Part shown: piece after piece, positions 9,668 through 16,704 of the stretch
How positions within the stretch are numbered: position 1 is the first letter of the stretch
How the letters are laid out: every line of letters begins with the position of its first letter
From: Cohnella thailandensis
GTDB taxonomy: Bacteria; Bacillota; Bacilli; Paenibacillales; Paenibacillaceae
NCBI RefSeq assembly: GCF_014212135.1
Contig: NZ_JACJVQ010000019.1
Coordinates: forward strand, 62,001-126,000
Reading direction: 5' to 3'
DNA length: 64,000 nucleotides
Notes under the pieces: generated by a model
The model's input: only the letters and a program-made list of their open reading frames with translations
Told to the model about the DNA's origin: nothing
Database searches by the model: none
Position numbers and translations under genes: made by a program

Positions 9668-9838
9668 ATGTCGCGAACAGGCCGCTCTATTTTTTAGGTG
9701 AGCGATAAGGCTAAACGAAACCAACTGTTGCTTTTGATACTGACCATCGGGGTTTTCGGTATTTTAAACAAACTCCGCAATGAAGCGCATAAAGGATGCC
9801 AGCATGGCCTAGCCTATTCTGTGGTTAAAACAACCTAA
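9668..9838 (+). pseudogene. N-terminal remnant of an MFS transporter gene
   Basis: A strong ribosome site (GAGGGAGGATAAGCGAT) precedes an ATG, but the frame reads only nine codons before TAG (9695-9697). The same frame then continues with GTG into KRNQLLLLILTIGVFGILN, the characteristic first membrane helix of a bacterial MFS drug-efflux family. After GILN the similarity ends (KLRNEAHKGC...) and the frame stops at 9836. The rest of the ~400-codon gene is absent. I read this as a deletion remnant of the efflux gene once controlled by the divergent TetR regulator. The family assignment rests on one helix, so it is moderate. Confidence 0.6.
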
Positions 9839-9861
9839 TGTAAGAAGGGCAGGGAACCCGC

Positions 9862-10065
9862 ATGACGACGGTACACAGCTGGCAGCAGCAGTGCCAGGCC
9901 ATCCATAATGCTTGCTCCAACAACGACTGGAGTCAAGCGATCCAAAAGTGCAACGAGCTGATCCAGTACGCGCAGCGGCAGTCGGCCGTTACCGCATCGG
10001 CTGCTGCGCGCAACGACGCGCAGCAACTTCAACTGCACATTCAAGGGCATGCTCAACAGGATTAA
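9862..10065 (+). CDS. Small hypothetical protein, Gln/Ala-rich
   Basis: A 67-residue, soluble, helical-looking protein containing WQQQCQAIHNACSNNDWSQ and a C-terminal Ala/Gln-rich stretch. It has two Trp and three Cys and no membrane segment. A purine-rich AAGGGCAGGG lies upstream of the ATG at a slightly long distance. I do not recognise the family. It sits 38 bases before the alcohol dehydrogenase and could be co-transcribed with it. Confidence 0.5.
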   Translation: MTTVHSWQQQCQAIHNACSNNDWSQAIQKCNELIQYAQRQSAVTASAAARNDAQQLQLHIQGHAQQD

Positions 10066-10103
10066 TTGCCGCAGTACTTCAAACGATTACCGGAGGTTAA
10101 ACG

Positions 10104-11150
10104 ATGATTACCGTAAATGCACGCGCTGCCTTCAGTCCGGAAGGTCCGTTCAAACCGACCACGATCGAACGCAGGGATCTCCAGCCGCATGACGTCCTCA
10201 TTGAGATTAAGTACGCAGGAATTTGCCACTCCGATATTCATACCGCTCGCGGCGAGTGGGGGCCGGTTCAATACCCTCTCGTTCCAGGGCACGAGATCGC
10301 GGGCATTGTCGTTAAAATCGGTTCGGAAGTGACAAAGTATGCCGTTGGCGACCGAGTAGGAGTAGGCTGCATGGTGGATTCCTGCCGCGAATGCGCGAAC
10401 TGCCGACAGGGAGAGGAGCAATATTGCCTAAACGGCAATACGGGCACCTATGCAGCGATCGACCGGTACGGGCAATATACGCAAGGCGGATATTCGACCC
10501 ATATTGTGGTAACCGAAGACTTCGTGGTTCGAATTCCCGACGGTATCGAGCTGGACGTCGCCGCTCCGCTCTTGTGCGCCGGCATCACCACGTACTCGCC
10601 GTTGCGCCATTGGGGAGCCGCGCCCGGCAAGAAGGTGGCCATTGTCGGATTCGGCGGGCTTGGCCATATGGCCGTGAAGCTCGCGCATGCAATGGGCGCA
10701 GAGGTTACGGTTCTATCGCAGACGTTAAGCAAGAAGGAAGACGGGCTCAGGCTTGGCGCGGACCGGTATTATGCCACCAATGATGCGGAGACGTTCAAGA
10801 AGCTGGCAGGCTCGTTCGACCTTATCATCAATACGGTGAGCGCGAAGATCGATATTAATGCCTACCTTTCGCTGCTAAGGCTGGAAGGTACGCTGGTCAA
10901 TGTGGGTGCGCCGTCGGAGCCTCTGGACGTTAACGTATTCTCGCTGATCGGCCATCGCCGCTCGTTTGCCGGATCGATGATCGGCGGTATTCGCGAAACG
11001 CAGGAAATGCTCGACTTTTGCGCTGAGAACCGTATCGCTCCCGAGATCGAGGTTGTGTCCGCCGACCAAATCGATGAAGCCTGGGAGCGAGTATTGGCTT
11101 CGGATGTCCGTTATCGGTTTGTGATCGACATCAGCACGATGGAGAAATAA
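10104..11150 (+). CDS. Zinc-dependent NAD(P)-alcohol dehydrogenase (AdhA/YahK/CAD type)
   Basis: A 348-residue medium-chain dehydrogenase that would interconvert aldehydes and alcohols with NAD(P)H. The catalytic zinc ligands are seen in [14 protein letters not shown] and in the GHE motif of [10 protein letters not shown]. The structural zinc cluster is [15 protein letters not shown]. The Rossmann nucleotide motif is [16 protein letters not shown]. Length and motif order match bacterial aldehyde reductases of the cinnamyl-alcohol-dehydrogenase group. The start has an excellent ribosome site (CGGAGGTTAAACG). A terminator follows, so with the small gene at 9862 it forms a short unit. Substrate unknown. 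Confidence 0.92.
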   Translation: MITVNARAAFSPEGPFKPTTIERRDLQPHDVLIEIKYAGICHSDIHTARGEWGPVQYPLVPGHEIAGIVVKIGSEVTKYAVGDRVGVGCMVDSCRECANCRQGEEQYCLNGNTGTYAAIDRYGQYTQGGYSTHIVVTEDFVVRIPDGIELDVAAPLLCAGITTYSPLRHWGAAPGKKVAIVGFGGLGHMAVKLAHAMGAEVTVLSQTLSKKEDGLRLGADRYYATNDAETFKKLAGSFDLIINTVSAKIDINAYLSLLRLEGTLVNVGAPSEPLDVNVFSLIGHRRSFAGSMIGGIRETQEMLDFCAENRIAPEIEVVSADQIDEAWERVLASDVRYRFVIDISTMEK

Positions 11151-11164
11151 TAAGACTTTACCTT

Positions 11165-11200
11165 GAGCTCCCTCCACCTAGGCGGGAGCTCCTATTTTAT
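11165..11200 (+). terminator. Intrinsic terminator after the alcohol dehydrogenase
   Basis: Perfect 8-bp stem GAGCTCCC (11165-11172) / GGGAGCTC (11184-11191), followed by CTATTTTAT. Confidence 0.8.
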
Positions 11201-11216
11201 GCCCTTTTTTTACCCA

Positions 11217-11262
11217 TTGAATACGAACGTACATTCTGGTTATAATATAGGAACAGACGTTC
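11217..11262 (+). promoter_or_regulatory. SOS promoter with two LexA (DinR) boxes
   Basis: TTGAAT (11217-11222) and a perfect TATAAT (11241-11246) are spaced by 18 bases. A LexA half-site pair GAAC-N4-GTTC is perfect at 11251-11262, just after the -10. A one-mismatch copy GAAC-N4-ATTC lies at 11225-11236 between -35 and -10. The Gram-positive LexA consensus is CGAAC-N4-GTTCG. The arrangement would block both polymerase binding and escape, and predicts DNA-damage induction of the polymerase operon downstream. Confidence 0.8.
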
Positions 11263-11335
11263 TTATTTTGCGAACAGGGCTTCTTCTTCGGGAATCGAAG
11301 GGGCGGCTTTGCTCGATGAATCGAGGGGGACGACG

Positions 11336-11536
11336 ATGTCCATCGACAAGTACATCGGACGGGTGGTTGTGATCGTCTATCAGGACAGGAAGGGGCAATT
11401 CACCAAGCGAACGATTCTGATCCGGCACATCGAGTCGGGCACGGTTCTGGCGCTTGACGTGGCCCGGCAGCAGCCGCGGCGCTTCCGCACCGAACGGATT
11501 TTGGCGCTCGAGCCGGTGACCGGCCATGCCTCCTGA
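11336..11536 (+). CDS. Small WYL-domain-like protein preceding the Y-family polymerase
   Basis: A 66-residue protein read from the ATG after GAGGGGGACGACG. Its pattern (IGRVVVIVYQDRKGQFTKRT, then LALDVARQQPRRFRTERI) resembles the core strands of WYL domains, where a Tyr-x-D-x-KG turn and an RxFRxxRI end are typical. Small proteins of this kind precede UvrX/DinB-like polymerase genes in related bacilli (from memory). Its stop overlaps the ATG of the broken polymerase gene by 11 bases, the coupling expected in the ancestral operon. It is the first gene after the LexA boxes. Function unknown; possibly a nucleic-acid-binding accessory. Confidence 0.7.
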   Translation: MSIDKYIGRVVVIVYQDRKGQFTKRTILIRHIESGTVLALDVARQQPRRFRTERILALEPVTGHAS

Positions 11537-11659
11537 GCGCACGATCTTCCTGGTCGACGGGCAATCGTTCTACGCTTCATTCGACCAGGACTTGCCAAAA
11601 TGGCAACAGACAACTTTGCGAAGAAACGTCCGGAAGGCGTCTTTGCGCTGCGCAATTAA
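11526..11659 (+). pseudogene. Internally deleted Y-family DNA polymerase gene
   Basis: The frame starts with TIFLVDGQSFYASF, the invariant N-terminus of UmuC/UvrX-like polymerases (metal Asp in LVDGQ). After about 20 codons it jumps. From 11591, in another frame, the DNA encodes LAKMATDNFAKKRPEGVFAL before a stop at 11657, which matches residues ~149-168 of the intact polymerase at 11716. Roughly 130 codons are deleted, the frame is broken, and everything past residue ~170 is lost. The remnant differs at many bases from the intact copy and is more GC-rich, so it is an older native gene and not a recent duplicate. Confidence 0.85.
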
Positions 11660-11715
11660 ATGTGCGCATAGGTTTCTTGTCCAATGTAGAAATTTAAAGA
11701 AGCTGGTGATCCATT

Positions 11716-12969
11716 GTGTCTAGGGTGATTTTTCTAGTTGACGGACAGTCGTTCTACGCTTCCATCGAAAAGGCATCTCATCCGGAATACCAAAATAGGC
11801 CGGTAGCCGTCGGTGATCCAGCTCGAAAGTCCGGAATTATTTTAGCGGCGTGCCCCGTCGCAAAGTCCAAAGGCGTTACGACAGCAGAACGAGTTGGCGA
11901 GGCGCTGGCGAAATGCCCGGAGCTAGTGGTTATTCGTCCTAGAATGCAACGCTATATAACCATATCGCTTTTAATTACGGAAATATTCGAGTCCGTTACC
12001 GATCTGGTCGAGCCTTACAGTATCGACGAGCAGTTTCTAGATATAACGGGCTCGATTCCGCTGTTCGGTTCCGCAGAAGAAATAGCCCATCAGATCCAGT
12101 CCCGAATTCAATTGTCCACTGGCGTTTGGTCTCGAGTGGGGATCGGCCCGACCAAAATTTTAGCTAAAATGGCAACCGATAATTTCGCAAAGAAAAGAAG
12201 CGATGGAATTTTCCGACTCGGCTTCGAGAACATGGAGAAGGATTTATGGCCGCTGCCCGTCAACCAAATGTTTATGGTCGGCTCTCGAATGACCAAACAC
12301 TTTGTAAGAATGGGCTTAAATACCATTGGAGATATTGCCCGTTTGGATTTGGGACAATTTAAACGTATGATGCGCCGGGAGATGCGTAAGCAATCCGATA
12401 TCCAGGCGGAATATTATTGGCAAACGGCCAACGGAGCCGATTGCAGCGAGGTGGTACCTTCTATCCGTGGCGCACTCAAATCAATAAGTCACGGAAAAGC
12501 ATTAAGAAGCAGTTTGTACAAAAATTCTGCCGATATTGAGGTTGTTCTCCTTGAATTGGTGGTGGAGGTCTGTAGACGCGCGCGCAGGCACGGGTATCAA
12601 GGCCGAGTCGTATCCGTAGGAGCCGTTGAAACCGATGGGGAGAAGTCCTACTGGTTTGGCCGCCAAGTTACCCTGCCGCAGCCGACATCGTTAACGCATG
12701 AAGTAGCGGCAGCCGCCCAAAAGCTCTTTATCGATAACTGGAAGGGTTATCCCGTTAGTCGGTTGTTTGTCTCCTTGACTCAACTATCCAATGACGATGT
12801 TTATCAACTGACTTTGTTTGAAGATCGAGCAGCCGCGTACGAACTGGAACGAGCCACCGATCAAATTAAGGATTGGTATGGGAGCGATGCGATCATGAGG
12901 GCATCTTCATTGTTGGCGTCCGGCGTGGCCAGGGAACGGGCTGCCCAGATCGGAGGGCACTTTAAATGA
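11716..12969 (+). CDS. Y-family translesion DNA polymerase (UvrX/UmuC-like)
   Basis: A 417-residue error-prone polymerase. Catalytic carboxylates are seen in FLVDGQSFYAS (Asp9) and in YSIDEQFLDI (Asp104-Glu105). The helix-hairpin-helix region is around VGIGPTKILAKMATDNFAK and MGLNTIGDIARLDLGQF. The little-finger domain follows (~235-350), ending LFVSLTQLSND. The start is GTG with a poor ribosome site (GAAGCTGGTGATCC), so translation may depend on coupling from upstream. Base composition is more A/T-rich than the flanks, suggesting acquisition. It lies behind the LexA-box promoter and the remnant of an older polymerase, so SOS induction is likely. No UmuD-like gene is present. Confidence 0.92.
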   Translation: MSRVIFLVDGQSFYASIEKASHPEYQNRPVAVGDPARKSGIILAACPVAKSKGVTTAERVGEALAKCPELVVIRPRMQRYITISLLITEIFESVTDLVEPYSIDEQFLDITGSIPLFGSAEEIAHQIQSRIQLSTGVWSRVGIGPTKILAKMATDNFAKKRSDGIFRLGFENMEKDLWPLPVNQMFMVGSRMTKHFVRMGLNTIGDIARLDLGQFKRMMRREMRKQSDIQAEYYWQTANGADCSEVVPSIRGALKSISHGKALRSSLYKNSADIEVVLLELVVEVCRRARRHGYQGRVVSVGAVETDGEKSYWFGRQVTLPQPTSLTHEVAAAAQKLFIDNWKGYPVSRLFVSLTQLSNDDVYQLTLFEDRAAAYELERATDQIKDWYGSDAIMRASSLLASGVARERAAQIGGHFK

Positions 12970-13448
12970 GCAAACTGGACGGGAATGAAAGGTGGAAATC
13001 TAAAATGCTTTTGACTGAACATCAGGAGCAGTACGAAAGCAGAAACAAGAAAATGCCCTCCGGAAGAATAACGACCGAAGAGCTTACCTTGATTCGCGAT
13101 TCCATTATGCTGCCTCATATGCTGACTATGAGCAGCAAGAGTCTGCAGGAGGTACAGCGTTCCACAAATCTGTTTAAACGCTTTTTTGAACAAATGATTC
13201 AAATGATCATGGACAGTATCACTCAGGACCTAAACAAAATTCACCGTGAGCTGAGGCAGCGAAATATTAAAATATACGATGATGAAATGAGCGACGGGAT
13301 CATTTATCACCGTTATTTTTGTCGTGGATACGAGGATCGGTTCGGCATCGTCAGAGAAGTCTTGAGGTCTGAGATCAGCGTTCGAATGGCTAAATACGCG
13401 AGAAGTGTTTTAGTGTCAGCAGGTATGTCGGACTCTAAATTGAATTAA
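12966..13448 (+). CDS. Uncharacterised partner protein of the Y-family polymerase (YolD-like N-terminus)
   Basis: A 160-residue protein overlapping the polymerase stop by four bases (ATGA), hence translationally coupled. The first ~25 residues (LDGNERWKSKMLLTEHQEQY) resemble the start of YolD-like proteins, which commonly accompany UvrX-type polymerases. The remaining ~125 residues are a helical region with many Met, Arg and Glu (FFEQMIQMIMDSITQDLN) and a conserved-looking YHRYFCRGYEDRF. The composition is A/T-rich, like the polymerase. Possibly a regulator or processivity partner; function not recognised. Confidence 0.7.
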   Translation: MSKLDGNERWKSKMLLTEHQEQYESRNKKMPSGRITTEELTLIRDSIMLPHMLTMSSKSLQEVQRSTNLFKRFFEQMIQMIMDSITQDLNKIHRELRQRNIKIYDDEMSDGIIYHRYFCRGYEDRFGIVREVLRSEISVRMAKYARSVLVSAGMSDSKLN

Positions 13449-13551
13449 CCAAGGGCGAATACGGCCGCCCGCCGGCGGAGAAGGAGGGCGGCCCGACGCG
13501 GGCATAGGCGCCGAGAAGGAGAGGGCTCTCCAATAAGCCGCCGAACGGAGA

Positions 13552-13599
13552 AAGAGCTGCTCCCCAAGCGGGCGTAACTTCGCTTGGGGAGCAGCTCTT
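13552..13599. terminator. Large hairpin between convergent polymerase and murA operons
   Basis: A nearly 18-bp perfect stem (13552-13570 against 13581-13599: AAGAGCTGCTCCCCAAGCG and its complement) with a 10-base loop. It lies six bases beyond the stop of the minus-strand MurA gene and ~100 bases after the plus-strand operon. It can terminate both directions; T-rich sequence on each side is short. Confidence 0.75.
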
Positions 13600-13604
13600 C
13601 GTTG

Positions 13605-14897
13605 TTATCCGTGCAAGTGAGTCAGGCCGGGCAGCTCCCGCGCATCCAGCTCGCGCATGGAGACCTTGGCCCCGATGGAGCGGAAGCTGCCGATGACATC
13701 CTCGTAGCCGCGCTCGATATGCTCGACGCCGGTGATGGACGTGGTGCCTTCGGCCGCTAATCCGGCAAGCAGCAGGCAGGTGCCGGCTCGCACGTCGGTC
13801 GCGTGCACCCAGCCTCCCCGCAGCGGAAGGCCGCCGCGGATAAAGGCGCTCTCTTGGCGAACCTCGATCTCGGCGCCTAGCCGCCGCAGCTGCGGCACGT
13901 GAGCGAACCGCTTCGGGAAGACGCGGTCGGTCACGATGCTTTTGCCCTTGGCCTGAAGCAGAAGAGCGGTCATCGGCTGCTGCAGGTCGGTGGCGAAGCC
14001 CGGATACATGCCGGCGCGAACCCGGGTTGCCCGAAGCGTCCCCGTGCCATGGGCCGTGATGGCGTTCTCGTCGCATTCGATATGCAGACCTACCTCTTCC
14101 AGCTTGGCGAGACAGGAGCCGAGATGGGCCGGGATCACGTCCGTCACGGTAACCCGGCCGCCGTTAAGGCCGGCCGCCATCAGAAAAGCCCCGGCGATCA
14201 GCCGGTCCGGAATGACCGAATGAGTCCCCCCGTTCAGGTAAGGAACGCCTTCGATGCGGATGCGGCTTGTTCCCGCTCCGTAAATCCGGGCGCCGAGCCG
14301 GTTCAGGAAGGAAGCCGTGTCGACGACCTCCGGATCCACGGCCGCGTTATGCAGCTGCGTTCTCCCTTTGGCCCGAGCGGCCGCGAGCATCGCGTTGATC
14401 GTCGCGCCGGAGGTGACGGTATCGAAATGAATGTCCGCGCCCGTAAGCTCGGGGGCCTCGACGACATAATGGTCGTTGTGGAGATGAACCTGGGCGCCGA
14501 GCGCCCGGAAAGCCTTGAAGTGCTGATCGATCGGCCTGGCGACGAAATCGTCTCCCCCCGGGAACCCGATCGTGACCCTGCCGAATTTGGCCAACAGCGC
14601 CCCCGCGAAGTAATAGGACGCCCGGTAGCTCGAAGCCTTGCCGGGATCGATGACGGCGCTATGGATCCAGCGCGGGTCGAGGGTGACTTGTCCGCCTTCC
14701 TGCTGCACCTTCATGCCGATATCGCGTCCGATTCCCGCAAGGATGCCGACATCGTCGATGCGCGGAATCCCCTCCAGAACGACGATATCGTCGGCCAGAC
14801 AGGCGGCGGCCAGCAGCGCCAGGGAGCTGTTCTTCGCTCCCGGGATATGTACCGTTCCGCTAAGCGGGCCGGAATACTCGGTTTGAATGTATTTCAT
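13605..14897 (-). CDS. murA: MurA-type UDP-GlcNAc enolpyruvyltransferase with Cys-to-Asp active site
   Basis: A 430-residue enzyme of the EPSP-synthase fold, expected to add enolpyruvate from PEP to UDP-GlcNAc, the first committed step of peptidoglycan synthesis. Conserved residues include Lys22-Asn23 (AKNSSLALLAA), Arg121 (ARPIDQH), the catalytic Asp in FATDLQQP, and ERGYED near the end. The loop that normally reads PGGC-x4-R reads PGGDDFVAR, so Asp116 replaces the PEP/fosfomycin-reactive Cys. The same Cys-to-Asp change is known in mycobacterial and chlamydial MurA and gives fosfomycin insensitivity. It ends an operon with an FHA-winged-helix regulator and an L,D-transpeptidase. It could be a second, specialised MurA, as bacilli usually have two. 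Ribosome site GAAGGATAACTTC. Confidence 0.9.
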   Translation of the reverse strand: MKYIQTEYSGPLSGTVHIPGAKNSSLALLAAACLADDIVVLEGIPRIDDVGILAGIGRDIGMKVQQEGGQVTLDPRWIHSAVIDPGKASSYRASYYFAGALLAKFGRVTIGFPGGDDFVARPIDQHFKAFRALGAQVHLHNDHYVVEAPELTGADIHFDTVTSGATINAMLAAARAKGRTQLHNAAVDPEVVDTASFLNRLGARIYGAGTSRIRIEGVPYLNGGTHSVIPDRLIAGAFLMAAGLNGGRVTVTDVIPAHLGSCLAKLEEVGLHIECDENAITAHGTGTLRATRVRAGMYPGFATDLQQPMTALLLQAKGKSIVTDRVFPKRFAHVPQLRRLGAEIEVRQESAFIRGGLPLRGGWVHATDVRAGTCLLLAGLAAEGTTSITGVEHIERGYEDVIGSFRSIGAKVSMRELDARELPGLTHLHG

Positions 14898-14915
14898 GAA
14901 GTTATCCTTCTTTCG

Positions 14916-15734
14916 CTAGGACGATTGCAATTCCGATTCGAGCACGTAGCCGCTGCCGCGAACCGCGCTGATGAGGAAGGTGTCTTTGCCGTATTTTTTG
15001 CGTATCCGGTAGACCAGGGCGTTCAATTCGTCGAGCGTCACGTCCGGAACGCCTTCCGCTCCGGGCGGGCGTTCCGGCCATACCTTGGCTTTGATCTCCT
15101 CGAGCGGAACGAGCCGGTTCGCGTTCTCGTGAAGCACGCGGATGAGCGAATATTCCTTCTCGGACATCGGGATTCGTTTGCCCTCCACCACGCACTCCCG
15201 TTTCTCCCAATGGATCGTCAGCGGCAGCTCCGGGACGGATACCCGTCCGGTTACGCTGAGAGGCTCCAGGTCGAGGGTTTGTTCGGCGAACGTGTACGAG
15301 AAGTGAAGGACGGTCATCCCTTTGGCCAGTTTAATGATATCGAAAGTGTTCAAAGGATAGGGGCGATGCGGCGTCAGCCTGACCCCGTTAATCTCGGTTC
15401 CGTGGCGGCTTCCTAAATCGTAAAGCACCGCCCGGTCCCGCTCCTTGCGGATGACGAAATGCCGACGGGAAATAAAAGCGTTCGTAAAAGCCAAATCCGG
15501 AGCAAACGAATTGGAGATCCGGCCGATGAGCGTTTCTTCCGCGGTCAGGTTCACGCAGGTGCCCGACGGGTAAGGCTCGCCGCGAATGACGTATAGGCAT
15601 GCGAAGCTGTCCAGGTTCGTTCCCTCCGTTCTGCGATGCCGGAGCTCCTGCCGACGATGGGACAGGACCCCACCCTGCCATCGTAACTCAAACCGGGACG
15701 GAAGAAAACCCTCCGACGCTGACGATCCCCTCAC
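14916..15734 (-). CDS. FHA domain fused to an OmpR-type winged-helix DNA-binding domain
   Basis: Up to 272 residues. An FHA phosphothreonine-binding domain is seen by TLIGRISNS, then FISRRHFVI and LYDLGSRHGTEINGVRL (~68-125). A C-terminal winged helix follows (~185-268), with MSEKEYSLIRVLHENANRLV, TLDELNALVYRIRKKYG and AVRGSGYVLE. It probably regulates transcription in response to Ser/Thr phosphorylation. EmbR of mycobacteria has the same two domains in the opposite order. The GTG at 15734 is the longest start but lacks a clear ribosome site; a better-placed GGAGGG precedes a CTG at 15614, just before the FHA domain, so the start is uncertain. It stands between the L,D-transpeptidase (30-bp gap) and murA (18-bp gap). 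Confidence 0.85.
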   Translation of the reverse strand: MRGSSASEGFLPSRFELRWQGGVLSHRRQELRHRRTEGTNLDSFACLYVIRGEPYPSGTCVNLTAEETLIGRISNSFAPDLAFTNAFISRRHFVIRKERDRAVLYDLGSRHGTEINGVRLTPHRPYPLNTFDIIKLAKGMTVLHFSYTFAEQTLDLEPLSVTGRVSVPELPLTIHWEKRECVVEGKRIPMSEKEYSLIRVLHENANRLVPLEEIKAKVWPERPPGAEGVPDVTLDELNALVYRIRKKYGKDTFLISAVRGSGYVLESELQSS

Positions 15735-15763
15735 AATTCAGTAACGTCGGGAACGTCGCAGCC

Positions 15764-16102
15764 CTAAGGACGGATCATGACGCGGGTGCGAACGGGAACC
15801 TTCCCCGCCAGCTCGAGAACGTCCGAGTTGTACATCCGGATGCAGCCATGGGAGACGAGATGGCCGATCGAAGAAGGATCGTTCGTTCCGTGAATGCCGT
15901 AATGGGGCTTCGAGAGACCCATCCAGAACGCGCCGAAGGGGCCTCCGGGATTCGCTTGTTTATTGACGATCTCGTACTCGCCCGTCGGCGTTTCGGTGAC
16001 CATGCGGCCGATGCCGACGGGAAAGCCCCTGACGACGACCTCTCCGTCGAGCAGGTACAGATGCCGGTCGGACAGGTCGACGATAATGCGGTAAGCGGGC
16101 AT
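15764..16102 (-). CDS. Minimal L,D-transpeptidase (YkuD domain)
   Basis: A 112-residue stand-alone YkuD domain. The catalytic signature is complete: His71 in YGIHGTND and Ser84-His85-Gly86-Cys87-Ile-Arg89 in [22 protein letters not shown] precedes it, as in the family. Such enzymes form 3-3 peptidoglycan cross-links or attach proteins, and are insensitive to most beta-lactams. No signal peptide, membrane helix or LysM domain is visible, so secretion is unexplained; B. subtilis YkuD-type proteins are spore-associated. The start is ATG preceded by GGGGAGGAACCCGC, not the upstream GTG. It is the first gene of the regulator-murA operon. Confidence 0.92.
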   Translation of the reverse strand: MPAYRIIVDLSDRHLYLLDGEVVVRGFPVGIGRMVTETPTGEYEIVNKQANPGGPFGAFWMGLSKPHYGIHGTNDPSSIGHLVSHGCIRMYNSDVLELAGKVPVRTRVMIRP

Positions 16103-16124
16103 GCGGGTTCCTCCCCTCGGATAG

Positions 16125-16158
16125 AGAAAAACGCCGCGCCAGGGACTGACGCGGCGTT
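16125..16158 (-). terminator. Intrinsic terminator of the YjcZ-like gene
   Basis: Perfect 9-bp stem AACGCCGCG / CGCGGCGTT (16130-16138, 16150-16158), followed on the minus strand by TTTTT. It separates the small sporulation gene from the L,D-transpeptidase, whose ribosome site begins only about ten bases beyond the T-run. Confidence 0.85.
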
Positions 16159-16177
16159 CCGGTCTCATTCGGAAGTC

Positions 16178-16321
16178 TTAATAGCCTGCGCGAAGAATGA
16201 TGACCAAGAGAACGAAGAGAACAAGCGCGATCGTGGCCGCTGCCCAAACGCCGCCGCCGCCGTAACAGGGACCCGTACCCGTTCCAGCTACCGGATAACC
16301 ACTCACATCAATCACCGCCAT
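16178..16321 (-). CDS. YjcZ-family sporulation peptide
   Basis: A 47-residue peptide (first codons MAVIDVSGYPVAG). It has a Gly/Cys/Tyr-rich head (GTGPCYGGGG) and a single hydrophobic helix (AAATIALVLFVLLVIILR) ending RAGY. This head-helix layout is that of the YjcZ/YhjX-type small sporulation proteins of bacilli. The ATG at 16321 has GAGGA upstream at a long spacing, and a GTG five codons later is an alternative start. It has its own terminator. Probably a spore or forespore membrane peptide. Confidence 0.75.
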   Translation of the reverse strand: MAVIDVSGYPVAGTGTGPCYGGGGVWAAATIALVLFVLLVIILRAGY

Positions 16322-16425
16322 AGGTTATTGTGATTCCTCATCACCCAATCATCGTATGACGGCGGATGAGCCGCGGGACAGGGCAAGAGCACAGGAACCC
16401 GGAATTCCGCGAACGCCTACGGGGC

Positions 16426-16530
16426 CTACTCTCCCATATAGTAGCGGATCAAGAAATACGAACCGATCACGAGCAGAAGGACTCCGAAACAGTAGAGCAT
16501 CACGAGTGCAAAGCCTTTTTTGCCATCCAT
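16426..16530 (-). CDS. 34-residue single-helix membrane peptide
   Basis: A very short frame starting MDGKKGFALVMLY, then one hydrophobic helix (LLLVIGSYFLI) and the tail RYYMGE. The ribosome site AAAGGTGGT lies 11 bases before the ATG. The basic head followed by one helix is typical of small Bacillus membrane peptides. It lies upstream of the YjcZ-like gene on the same strand. I do not recognise the family. Confidence 0.55.
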   Translation of the reverse strand: MDGKKGFALVMLYCFGVLLLVIGSYFLIRYYMGE

Positions 16531-16704
16531 TTCCGAATTGCACCACCTTTGAGACCTATGATACCCGAGAGGCTCGGCAATTCAAAGCGGCGCCGGCGAC
16601 TTGTCACCATATTGTGCGACATCCGAGCGAGAATCGAAACTTTCCGATGTCTCCCGGGTCTAAAAAATATCATTGGATACGGGGAGGGATGATCCATACG
16701 ACCG

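Noticed and set aside
11716-13448. Prophage or integrative element carrying the A/T-rich polymerase pair
   Set aside because: No integrase, transposase, attachment repeats or phage genes flank it; composition alone is insufficient.
13899-15416. 505-codon open frame on the plus strand opposite MurA and the FHA regulator
   Set aside because: It is a mirror frame in GC-rich DNA; the minus strand encodes complete, motif-bearing MurA and FHA-winged-helix proteins.
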